This document shows positions 35,009 through 43,526 of a stretch of 64,000 nucleotides of DNA, one piece after another (positions within the stretch are counted from its first letter, which is position 1; each line of letters opens with the position of its first letter). The notes beneath the pieces are model-generated. The model did no database searches. It saw only the letters and a program-made list of their open reading frames with translations, and had not been told where the DNA came from. The stretch is taken from contig CADBYM010000010.1 in assembly GCA_902798915.1 (NCBI GenBank), forward strand, positions 1 to 64,000, given 5' to 3'. The position numbers and the translations under genes were made by a program. Origin of the DNA: an uncultured Coriobacteriaceae bacterium (GTDB lineage: Bacteria; Actinomycetota; Coriobacteriia; Coriobacteriales; Atopobiaceae).

Positions 35009-38000
35009 ATGAGCGGCATCTTCTCTAGGGTGTTCGGATGGCGCGAGCGGAGCGTCAGCCCGCAGTTTCCGCACTGGCTCGACACCACACCCGTCACGTC
35101 AACGGACAAGCCTTGCACGGTACGGAACCTCAAAGTCGCCGTGCGTGTCCGCGGCATCTACGCAGAGGTCTCTTTGACCATCACGATCGCAAACCCGAAC
35201 GGCCGACCGCTTTCCACCGCGCTCGCCATCCCCCTCCCCGACCGCGCCGTCGTGTGCGGCTATGCGCTCGAGATCGACGGCCAGCTGGTAGACGGCGTAG
35301 TCGTGCCCAAGGAACAGGCACGCGTCATATTCGAGACCGAACAGCGCCGTCTGGCGGACCCCGGTCTTGTCGAGGCGGTACGTGGCAACGTATACAGCAC
35401 TCGCGTGTACCCCGTACCGGCCCACGGCACGCGCAGGATCCGTCTCTCGTACGTTGCCCCCCTGCTCCTCGGAGCACGCAGCTCCGCCACGCTCGACCTT
35501 CCCATGACGGGCGAGCATCTCGACCGGTTTGCCATCAGCGTCGTGGCGGAACGACTCGATGCGCCCGAGCCCGTGGTTCACGGGCTCGGGAATGTCCAGA
35601 TGCGACAGCTCGCGGGCAACTGGTGCATGGAGGCCGAAGGACGCGACCTCACGCCCACCGAGCCCATCCGCGTGGAGATGCCTGCCTTACCCGCATCGTT
35701 CACACTTCTTGAGCGCGATGCGGAGGGAACGACCTGGTTCTGCACCTCTACCGAGGTCCCCTTCCCAGAAGACGGCGTCAAGCCGACCTACGACGCGCTC
35801 TACGTACTCTGGGACGCATCCGGGTCGCGCGCTGGTCGGGAGCTCAGGGACGAGGCCCGGTTGCTGCAGGCCTATGCATCGGCAGCGTCCGTGCGTCAGA
35901 TTACGCTCGTCGTCTTTGCCGACCGGGTACGGGAGGTGCGCACGTTCAAAAGCGCCGAGCAGCTTGTGGCCTGCATCAACGACATACGCTACGACGGGGG
36001 CACGGACTTCTTGGCCCTCTCCCGCTCGGACGCCCTCCTTGGACGCGCCCAAGAGGGCATCGCTCATGGCGCAGCCTGCGTGCTCTTCACAGATGGGGTG
36101 GACACACTGGCTGACGGAGGCTTCTCTCTGCCGACCGGATGCAGCGTGCTCACCATCTTGAGCGGAGCCGAGCGCGACGCAGAGGCGCTGCGCCAGGGCT
36201 GCAGGGGACCGGTGCTCGACCTAACGCAAGCACCACAGAACGCGTCCGACTTCGCACGGGCGCTCACCGGAGCCTGCAGATTCGGTATCGCGAACGTGGA
36301 AGTCACCGGCGGTGCCGACGTCTGCGACGTGAGCGCCCCCGACGGCAGCCGGCGCGCGGTCATCGGAAGGCTCCTCGGCGAGCAGGCACAAATCAGAATC
36401 GGGGAAGACGGCGCGCCCATCACGCTGCAGGCCAGCGAGGCACAGGAAGGGAGCGTGCTCGGACGCGCTTGGGCGGCACGACGCATCGCGCTGCTCTCAC
36501 CGCGCGCGAACGAGAATGCCGACGAGTTGCTAACGCTTGGCCGACGCTTCGGCATGGCGTCGCCCGCCACCTCGCTGCTCGTGCTCGAGACGCTCGACCA
36601 ATGGCTACGCTACGAACTCGAGCCACCACGCACCTTCGCCCAGATGCATGATGCCTGGGAACACGCAATGAAGGGCAGAATGCTCCATACGTCCACAGAA
36701 GAACGCACCGCCAGGCACCGAGCCGACCTTGCGTTCTCGTGGCAACAGGTCATGGACTGGTGGAAGCGTGACTTCAGCGAGCAACCGGTCGGAGCGCGGG
36801 GGAGCACAACGCATCAAAGAGGGGCACGGGTACACAGGGGCAGGCAATCTGTCAGAAAAATCGCTTGCCCATTTTGCGGCACTCGGCTCGATGCGGACAG
36901 CCCCTACTGCTACAACTGTGGGTCGCCGCTCAATCTACCGCAGGCATCCGCGCCCATGCCCCTCTCGACAGACGATACCGGGGCGTTTGCCCCAATCGGA
37001 GCGGCTGCGCCCACGCGCGAGCTGTTTGCCATGGTAGACTCCTCTAGCGCGGACGGGGCTCCCAGCCCCACGAGCCCAGCCGTATTGGATTTGGGGATGG
37101 CCATGCCGCGCATGGCCTCGCGCGCACGCAGGATGGCGCATGACGTGGCGAGCCCCGAAGGACCGTCTTCGCCGAGCACAGGCCCATCCATGCGCGTAAG
37201 CGTGGAGGCATGGGCGCCGGACGCCCCTTACCTCCAGAAGCTCAACGAGGCCGCGAGCCAAGCAGGACCAGAAGCCGCGCGCGATGCCTACTTCGCCCAG
37301 CGCGACGAGTACCGCACCTCGCCCTCGTTCTTCCTCGATTGTGCGAGCTGGTTCATGTCTCATGACGACGAGGACTTCGGGGCGAGCGTGCTCACGAACC
37401 TCGTGGAGCTGCGCATCGAGGATGCGGGCATGCTCCGCGTGATGGCGTGGCGTCTGCGCGAGGCAGACAAGCGCGAAGAGGCCCTCGTTGCGCTGCGTCG
37501 CCTCCTACGCCTGCGCGGCGAGGATTCGCAGAGCCATCGCGACCTCGCCCTTCTCCTCGCCGAGCTTGCACGCGCCGCCTTCGAGCGAGGAGACGAGGAT
37601 GCCGCCAAGGCATATGCCGAGGAGGCCGGCGTGCGATACCGCAAGGTGGCGCTCACCCCCTGGCACCGTCGACCCATGGCGATCGGGCTCTTCGCCGTTG
37701 AGGAATACAACGTACTGCGTGCATGGTCGGATGCACAATCGTGGCAGTCGGCACCCGAGCTCCCCTCCCTAGGCGAGGACCTTGATGGTGTACCGGACTG
37801 CGACCTGCGCATCACGCTCGCTTGGGATGCGGACGAGACGGACGTGGACATCCACGTGACGGAGCCCTCGGGCGAGGAAGCCTACTACGGGCACCGCAAC
37901 ACGAGCTCGGGCGGGCGCATCTCGGAGGACATCACCGATGGGTACGGACCCGAGCTCTACGAGATACGCGCTGCTCGCGCTGGCACGTATCGCATCCGCG

Positions 38001-38407
38001 CGCACTACTTCGCCTCTCACCAGCAGACGGTCTTCGGACCGGCCACCTGCACGCTCACCGTCTACAGCGATTGGGGACGTCCCAACCAGACTCAGCGCAT
38101 CACTTCCACCAGACTCGATCACGCACAGGAGATGATGCCAATCGGAACGGCCTGCTATGGTCCTGCGGAGTCCCCAGAGAAGCAGGAACACAATCATGGG
38201 GCGCGCTCTATCGAGCCACACATGAACGTGAGGCAGGTGGAACGCCGCCTCGGCCCAGCCGAAGACGTCGAGAACGACGGGCGTGACGAGACCCGCACTT
38301 GGACGCTCGAGAACGGCCACCAACTTGCCGTGCTCTTCCGCGACGGTGCGGTGTGTCGCGTGACAGAGCTCATGCCGTGGGGCGACCAGACGATCCTGCT
38401 TTCGTAG
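35009..38407 (+). CDS. VIT-VWA-zinc ribbon-TPR-like-DUF2135 multidomain protein
   Basis: A 1132-residue protein without signal peptide. VIT domain about 30-160. VWA domain about 260-420 with a complete MIDAS: Asp269-Ser271-Ser273 (DASGS), Thr332 (YDGGTDF) and Asp362 (FTDGVD). A linker region (about 420-610) is followed by a four-Cys zinc ribbon at 620-638 (CPFCG...CYNCG), a low-complexity Pro/Ser/Ala segment, helical TPR-like repeats (about 735-915), a DUF2135/YfaP-like beta domain (about 925-1060, WDADETDVDIHV) and a short SmpA-like end (about 1070-1132). VIT-VWA proteins are metal-dependent protein-binding scaffolds. The start, ATG 35009, has GGAGGAG upstream; a longer frame from 34856 overlaps the previous gene. 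Partner unknown. Confidence 0.87.
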   Translation: MSGIFSRVFGWRERSVSPQFPHWLDTTPVTSTDKPCTVRNLKVAVRVRGIYAEVSLTITIANPNGRPLSTALAIPLPDRAVVCGYALEIDGQLVDGVVVPKEQARVIFETEQRRLADPGLVEAVRGNVYSTRVYPVPAHGTRRIRLSYVAPLLLGARSSATLDLPMTGEHLDRFAISVVAERLDAPEPVVHGLGNVQMRQLAGNWCMEAEGRDLTPTEPIRVEMPALPASFTLLERDAEGTTWFCTSTEVPFPEDGVKPTYDALYVLWDASGSRAGRELRDEARLLQAYASAASVRQITLVVFADRVREVRTFKSAEQLVACINDIRYDGGTDFLALSRSDALLGRAQEGIAHGAACVLFTDGVDTLADGGFSLPTGCSVLTILSGAERDAEALRQGCRGPVLDLTQAPQNASDFARALTGACRFGIANVEVTGGADVCDVSAPDGSRRAVIGRLLGEQAQIRIGEDGAPITLQASEAQEGSVLGRAWAARRIALLSPRANENADELLTLGRRFGMASPATSLLVLETLDQWLRYELEPPRTFAQMHDAWEHAMKGRMLHTSTEERTARHRADLAFSWQQVMDWWKRDFSEQPVGARGSTTHQRGARVHRGRQSVRKIACPFCGTRLDADSPYCYNCGSPLNLPQASAPMPLSTDDTGAFAPIGAAAPTRELFAMVDSSSADGAPSPTSPAVLDLGMAMPRMASRARRMAHDVASPEGPSSPSTGPSMRVSVEAWAPDAPYLQKLNEAASQAGPEAARDAYFAQRDEYRTSPSFFLDCASWFMSHDDEDFGASVLTNLVELRIEDAGMLRVMAWRLREADKREEALVALRRLLRLRGEDSQSHRDLALLLAELARAAFERGDEDAAKAYAEEAGVRYRKVALTPWHRRPMAIGLFAVEEYNVLRAWSDAQSWQSAPELPSLGEDLDGVPDCDLRITLAWDADETDVDIHVTEPSGEEAYYGHRNTSSGGRISEDITDGYGPELYEIRAARAGTYRIRAHYFASHQQTVFGPATCTLTVYSDWGRPNQTQRITSTRLDHAQEMMPIGTACYGPAESPEKQEHNHGARSIEPHMNVRQVERRLGPAEDVENDGRDETRTWTLENGHQLAVLFRDGAVCRVTELMPWGDQTILLS

Positions 38408-38489
38408 CCGACGCGCGGAAGCCGCATCCGAGAAGTCGTCGCGTGGCGAGAACCGACCTCGACCAACCATGCAAAACGCACGTTCACAG

Positions 38490-38534
38490 AACTCCGCCCC
38501 TCGGCAGGAAACGCCAAAGGGGCAGAGTTTCTTG
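38490..38534 (+). terminator. Terminator of the VIT-VWA gene
   Basis: AACTCCGCCCCT (38490-38501) pairs with AGGGGCAGAGTT (38518-38529), one mismatch, then TCTTG. Confidence 0.65.
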
Positions 38535-38576
38535 TGGCCGGAGTCGCCTGAGCCACATCTTCGCGCCATCGTCAGA

Positions 38577-38604
38577 TTGCAGGTCTTAAGTTATCTTCTA
38601 ATTA
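38577..38604 (+). promoter_or_regulatory. Putative promoter of the DUF559-like gene
   Basis: TTGCAG (38577-38582) and TAATTA (38599-38604) are 16 bases apart in an AT-rich stretch that contrasts with the flanking DNA. Confidence 0.4.
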
Positions 38605-38669
38605 CATAAGGTATCTGTGTTGCCAGGCATGGGGAGATACGATTTTCGTCCGCGACCTGGAGGTGGACC

Positions 38670-39806
38670 ATGAGCCTGACGATTTCGCACTACTCCGCCC
38701 TCGAAGTAACAAGGCTGCTCAGATGCAAAGGAGTCGATATATCGGCAGCTGATGCCGTCCCCCTTCGAAGACCAACCAGCTGGTTGGGCAAGCAGCTGAG
38801 CAAGAAGGCATTCGACGCCTCCGCATGGAAGTGGCCCAAACCATCCGCAAAAAAGCACCTGAACATATTGATACCCGGCCACTCTGGCCGGGTGCGCGCA
38901 ACAAACATCGAGGTACACTCCAGTTTTTCTGACCTTCCCGCCCGCTCGATTCTGTGGCTCGACGAGCACGCTTCGGTGGTTTGCCCCGAGCTCCTGTTTT
39001 TACAGCTCGCCGAGGTCTTGGAGTTCCCCCAGCTCGTCTTGCTGGGGCATGAGCTCTGCGGCTACTTCTCGCGTTGCGCCGAGGATCCCTTGAAAGGCGA
39101 CGTCATCGACCATGTTTCACCAGCAGCAACGGTGGAGTCCATTGGCGCCTACCTCGATCGCTTTTCGCACAGGCACGGAGTTGCACATGCGCGCGAGGCA
39201 CTTCAGTATGTTTCGGACGGAGCCCTGAGCGCCCCGGAATCGGTTCTGGCCACGATGTATGCCCTGCCCGCAAGCGAAGGTGGCTACGACATGGGCCCCG
39301 TCACGCTCAACGCCCGCATTGGCATGTGCGCCTCGGAGGAGGAGAGGCGCGTCGCAAAGGCACGCTATCCTGACCTGCTGTTCTCCTTTGCCAAGATTGG
39401 CCTGAACTATGACGGCGAGGGACACCTGGACCTCGATGGATTGCTGCAGGTGGCGCGCACGTTGGAACATGCCGACGCAAAGGAGCGCAGTGAAGCCGAG
39501 GCCGAGCTCCTCAACAAGAAGCGAGAGGTGAGGAACAAGGTGCTCGATGACAACCTGCGCAACATGCAGCTTGCGTCTAGGGGTTACATCGTATTTCCCA
39601 TTACCAAGGAAGACCTCTACGGAGACGGCAGTCTGGATGCCGTAACACGCTGCCTGCTAGGATGCGCGCACGAAGTCTTTGGAGTTGACGTCACTCCGTA
39701 CGAGGCGATACTCGACGATACCGCCAAAACGCGCAGCCGGAACGGAATTGTGCGGTCGTTGCTTCCAAATGAAGGCCCTTGGGGCGCCTCATACGGCAAA
39801 CTCTAG
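38670..39806 (+). CDS. AbiEi/DUF559-like protein with altered nuclease motif
   Basis: A 378-residue protein. The N-terminal half has an AbiEi-antitoxin-like look (SALEVTRLL; ARSILWLDEHASVVCPELLFLQLAEVL). The C-terminal half resembles DUF559/Vsr-type PD-(D/E)xK nucleases: Asp235 in YPDLLFSFAKIG, then NYDGEGH at 246-252 where the family usually has EYDG, and a final DDNLRNMQLASRGYIVFPIT strand-helix-strand. The Glu-to-Asn change suggests loss or change of catalysis. The family may belong to defence or toxin-antitoxin biology, but no partner gene is adjacent. ATG 38670 has a strong GGAGGTGG. Assignment is by pattern recall and is tentative. Confidence 0.6.
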   Translation: MSLTISHYSALEVTRLLRCKGVDISAADAVPLRRPTSWLGKQLSKKAFDASAWKWPKPSAKKHLNILIPGHSGRVRATNIEVHSSFSDLPARSILWLDEHASVVCPELLFLQLAEVLEFPQLVLLGHELCGYFSRCAEDPLKGDVIDHVSPAATVESIGAYLDRFSHRHGVAHAREALQYVSDGALSAPESVLATMYALPASEGGYDMGPVTLNARIGMCASEEERRVAKARYPDLLFSFAKIGLNYDGEGHLDLDGLLQVARTLEHADAKERSEAEAELLNKKREVRNKVLDDNLRNMQLASRGYIVFPITKEDLYGDGSLDAVTRCLLGCAHEVFGVDVTPYEAILDDTAKTRSRNGIVRSLLPNEGPWGASYGKL

Positions 39807-39828
39807 CCCATCGCCACGAAAGGTTCAT

Positions 39829-40018
39829 CCAAAAGTGCACAATAATTATTCCAATCAGTTACAAAAGCCCAGATAAACGATGATTATAGAAAACAATTAA
39901 TGCGATCGTTTGCCAGTAGCTATTTTATAGACCGGCAAACGATCACATCATGTTTCAAAGTAAAACGCGCTGAGCTGGGCTTTTGCATTTGATTTCGCTA
40001 TTTATTGTGCACTTTTGG
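39829..40018. repeat. 190-bp element of three nested perfect inverted repeats
   Basis: CCAAAAGTGCACAATAA (39829-39845) pairs with 40002-40018 (17 bp). CAAAAGCCCAG (39862-39872) pairs with 39975-39985 (11 bp). GATCGTTTGCC (39904-39914) pairs with 39934-39944 (11 bp). The gaps on both sides match (16/16 and 31/30 bases), so the whole unit is dyad symmetric with centre AGTAGCTATTTTATAGACC. The interior is AT-rich and non-coding. Like the element at 11790-11944 it has CTATTTTA at its centre. MITE or structured recognition site. Confidence 0.8.
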
Positions 40019-40184
40019 GGTTGTCCCCAAGCCCAATCGGCACCTCTTGCCAAGGTGTGAGGCAAAGGGGGACGATTGAGGGGCCCACGGCGACGCGGGC
40101 CGCCGAGAAAACCTCCCGACGGCCCGCCAAACGGCTTGTGATCGGCTCCTATCGCGCGGCCACATGCGGCCGCCATGTCGTTCG

Positions 40185-41345
40185 TCAGAACTTGGCGGCA
40201 AGCTCCGCGGCAAGAGCGTCGATTTGCGCGCGCGACGCGTCGTTGAGGGCGCCTCGAATCGTGACGTTGTTCTCAGCGTATTCGATGCCAGAGAATGTGT
40301 CGGTAATGGCCTTCATGCCCTTGGTGGCCGTCGGCATCCAGGAGCCATTCTCGACAAAGGCGATGGTGCGCTTCTGGAAGTCGTGGTCGGCCAGATGGCT
40401 GATGAACTCGTGCATCGTCGGGAAGAACCCGCCGCAGTAGGTAGTGGTGGCAAGCACCAAGATGTTGTGCCGGAACGCGTCCTCTACGGCTTCGGCTTGG
40501 TCGTCGCGCGCAAGGTCGGTAACAACGACGCGCGGGCAGCCCTTCTCCTTGAGCTTCTCGGCAAGCAGCTCGACAGCCGCCTTGGTGTGACCATACACGC
40601 TGGTGTAGGCAATCACGACACCTTGGGTCTCGACCTCATAGGCCGACCACGTCTGGTACAGACCGATGTAGTGGTCGAGGTCCTCGCTAAGGATGGGACC
40701 GTGCAGCGGGCAGATGACCTCAACATCGAGCTTCGCGACCTTCTTGAGCACCGCCTGAACGTTCTTGCCGAACTTGCCCACGATGCCAAAGTAGTAGCGT
40801 CGCGCCTCACAGTCCCAGCCCTCATCCGCGTCGAGCGCGCCGAACTTGCCAAACGCGTCTGCACTGAAGAGCACCTTGTCGGCAGCGTCGTAGGTGAACA
40901 TGACCTCCGGCCAGTGCACGTTAGGTGCCATGATGAAGGTGAGCTCCTTGGTGCCGAGCGAGAGCGTCTGGCCCTCCTTCACCACCATGTTGCGACCTTG
41001 GAACTTGGTGCCAAAGTAGTTCTGCATCATATTGAACGCACCAACGGTCGCCACGATGATGGCCTCAGGGTACTTGTCCATGAAGGCGGTAATGCCCGCA
41101 CTGTGATCCGGCTCCATGTGCTGCACCACGAAGTAGTCGGGCATACGACCGTCGAGCGCTGCCTCGACTTTGCCGAGCCACTCATCGACAAAGTTCTGGT
41201 CCACACCGTCCATGACCGCGACCTTCTCGTCGAGAATGACGTATGAGTTGTAGGCCATACCATTGGGAACGATGTACTGCCCCTCGAAGAGGTCGAGTTC
41301 GTGATCGTCGACGCCGACGTAAACGATGCCGTCTGCAATCTGCAT
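40185..41345 (-). CDS. fprA: FprA-family flavodiiron protein
   Basis: A 386-residue protein. The metallo-beta-lactamase-like half holds the diiron ligands His76, Glu78, Asp80 (HMEPDH), His144, Asp163 and His215; the C-terminal half is a flavodoxin domain starting near 242 (VIAYTSVYGHTKAAV) for FMN. Flavodiiron proteins reduce O2 to water and/or NO to N2O, protecting anaerobes. No rubredoxin or reductase gene is adjacent. ATG 41345 follows AGAAAGGTGGCAAGTC. The 165 bp between its stop and the nested palindrome carry no gene. Confidence 0.93.
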   Translation of the reverse strand: MQIADGIVYVGVDDHELDLFEGQYIVPNGMAYNSYVILDEKVAVMDGVDQNFVDEWLGKVEAALDGRMPDYFVVQHMEPDHSAGITAFMDKYPEAIIVATVGAFNMMQNYFGTKFQGRNMVVKEGQTLSLGTKELTFIMAPNVHWPEVMFTYDAADKVLFSADAFGKFGALDADEGWDCEARRYYFGIVGKFGKNVQAVLKKVAKLDVEVICPLHGPILSEDLDHYIGLYQTWSAYEVETQGVVIAYTSVYGHTKAAVELLAEKLKEKGCPRVVVTDLARDDQAEAVEDAFRHNILVLATTTYCGGFFPTMHEFISHLADHDFQKRTIAFVENGSWMPTATKGMKAITDTFSGIEYAENNVTIRGALNDASRAQIDALAAELAAKF

Positions 41346-41531
41346 GACTTGCCACCTTTCTGCGTAAGAATCGAGCTACCAGACGATGGTACGCCAGCGA
41401 GGTGTTGCGGCAAGCGGCAAACGAGCAGTGGCACACTTTTTCCGTGCCGGACGACAGGGTACGTGCGCCCATGAGACCGCGACGCAAGTATCATTGCTTG
41501 AAGCGGCACATCTCGAAGCGAGGGGATAACC

Positions 41532-43463
41532 ATGAGAGTTCGTTTGGCGGCAGTCACGGTGACGCTTTGTCTCGCGCTCGGGCTCGTCGGATGCATGATG
41601 AGGCCCGTCCCGATAACGGGGCAGGCATCAAGCACGCCGGAGAAGGAGGCGACGGCCGACACCCACGATTCGGAGGTGAAGGCACCCGCGCCCCAGGCGA
41701 TCTCAAGAGGGCCGGAGCGCAATGCGGCGTTTATGCTGCCGGGCTTCTCTCACACACTTGCCTGGTCGCACGAGGTGGACGGCAGGCAGGGCATCGCATG
41801 GTCCAAGGGCGCCTATTATGTGAGCGGCAGCACCTCGCTCTCGCGCTACGACACCGACTGGAAGCTGCAGACCGCCAATGACGACCCCTTCACAGGCCTC
41901 TCCGACGAAATCAACCATCTGGGCGACATCGATGTGTACGAAGGCAGAATCTACGCTTCGGCCGAGCGCTTTCTTGATGGCAAGGCCTCGAACATCCAGA
42001 TTGCCGTCTATGACGCACAGACGCTCGGGCTTGTGCGCACGTTTCCGTTCGACGAGACGAGCGGACAGACTGAGTGTTCGGGCATTGCCATCGACCCTGA
42101 CTCCAAGTCCATATGGCTTTGCTCCTGGGAGGGCGACGAGAGCGGTCGCTACCTATACCGCTACGACCTCGAGTCCGGCGGCTACCTCGGCAAGGTACAC
42201 CTACAGGCACCTCCGCAATGGATTCAGGGAATCGCGTACTACGAGGGATGGCTTTACCTTACGGCCGACGACGGAACGGCAGACCTCGACGAGCCCGACC
42301 ACGTGTGGCGTTGCCGCGTGGACGTCTCGAAGACCGCCTGGCCCGTATGCCTTGAGCGCACGCTCGATGACGTGACGCAACAAGGCGAGGTGGAGGGCAT
42401 CTCGTTCGATCCGGCGGCCAAGCAAATGCTCGTGAGCTACAACCGGGGCGCCCAAATCGTCCTCGGCATGCCAAAGGGCTTCTACGAGGGCTACGACGCC
42501 GAGGTCCACGAGGTCTTTGCATACGACCTCGCTCGAACGACCGCCCCGCTCGACTACGCGCTCGACGAATCGTGGGCAGAGCTTCCACAGACGACCGACA
42601 AGAATGCGGACACCTTCTTCATACTGCCCGTCGTCGATATGCACGCAACCGTCCCCGACAACGAGGGCGTGTTCAATCTGCGCGGAGTAGCTCGCTTCAC
42701 CAAGACCCTCGCCATGGAGCGCGGCATCGTGGCCGAGGCGACCAATGTGTTTGCGCCGCTGTATCGACAAGCTACTATCGGTTGCTTCCTCGGGAAGGAC
42801 GGCACGCTCGACACCAGCGCACCCCGCATTGACGGCGATTCTCCCTACGCTGACCTCGCCTACCAAGACGTGCGCGACGCCTTCACCCAGTTCTTGGCCG
42901 AACGCAACGAGGGACGACCGTTCGTGCTCTTCGGCTTCTCTCAGGGTGCCGACATGGTCCTGCGACTCGTCGCGGAGCTAGGAGATGACGAGTCGTTCGC
43001 CAAGGGATTCGTTGCCGCCTACACCATCGGCACCACCGTAACCGAGAAGTACGTTGCCGAACATCCCGCCGTCCACATGGCCCAAGACGCCAACGACACG
43101 GGCGTCGTCGTGTGCTACAACGCCATAGACGAGCGCGCCACGAAGCCCACCGTAAAGCAACTCGCGATTAATCCCCTCAATTGGCATACCGATTCCACCA
43201 AGGCGGAGGCTGACCTCAACTTGGGCTACGTCACCTGCGACACCGACGGAAGGGTCACAAAGGACGAGCCAGGCTTTTGCGGGGCGTATGTGGACGAGGC
43301 GTCAGGAAGCCTCGTAGTGTGCGACATGAAGTCCGACGAACTCTACAACGCCGAGGCCGGGGTCTTCCAAAAGGGCGACTATCACCTCTTTGACCTCGCG
43401 CTCTTTTATCGCAACCTGCAGCAGAACGTCAAGGACCGCATCGCCGCCTTCTCGGCGCCCTGA
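41532..43463 (+). CDS. Lipoprotein with propeller-like region and DUF3089 hydrolase domain
   Basis: A 643-residue secreted lipoprotein; lipobox LVGC with Cys21. Residues about 65-345 have repeated Tyr/Trp-Asp strands (GIAWSKGAYYVSG, DIDVYEGRIYASA, GIAIDPDSKSIWL, GIAYYEGWLYLT) typical of a beta-propeller. Residues about 355-643 resemble DUF3089: DTFFILPVVDMH, NVFAPLYRQAT and FVLFGFSQGADMVLRL, giving the nucleophile elbow GFSQG of an alpha/beta hydrolase. The substrate is unknown; an esterase acting on surface or host glycans/lipids is plausible. ATG 41532 follows GCGAGGGGATAACC. Confidence 0.8.
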   Translation: MRVRLAAVTVTLCLALGLVGCMMRPVPITGQASSTPEKEATADTHDSEVKAPAPQAISRGPERNAAFMLPGFSHTLAWSHEVDGRQGIAWSKGAYYVSGSTSLSRYDTDWKLQTANDDPFTGLSDEINHLGDIDVYEGRIYASAERFLDGKASNIQIAVYDAQTLGLVRTFPFDETSGQTECSGIAIDPDSKSIWLCSWEGDESGRYLYRYDLESGGYLGKVHLQAPPQWIQGIAYYEGWLYLTADDGTADLDEPDHVWRCRVDVSKTAWPVCLERTLDDVTQQGEVEGISFDPAAKQMLVSYNRGAQIVLGMPKGFYEGYDAEVHEVFAYDLARTTAPLDYALDESWAELPQTTDKNADTFFILPVVDMHATVPDNEGVFNLRGVARFTKTLAMERGIVAEATNVFAPLYRQATIGCFLGKDGTLDTSAPRIDGDSPYADLAYQDVRDAFTQFLAERNEGRPFVLFGFSQGADMVLRLVAELGDDESFAKGFVAAYTIGTTVTEKYVAEHPAVHMAQDANDTGVVVCYNAIDERATKPTVKQLAINPLNWHTDSTKAEADLNLGYVTCDTDGRVTKDEPGFCGAYVDEASGSLVVCDMKSDELYNAEAGVFQKGDYHLFDLALFYRNLQQNVKDRIAAFSAP

Positions 43464-43526
43464 GCGAAGCGGCGTGGGACGATTCCTGATGAGTGCCAAC
43501 GAAGAGTCAGAATCGGGGCAGGTGCT

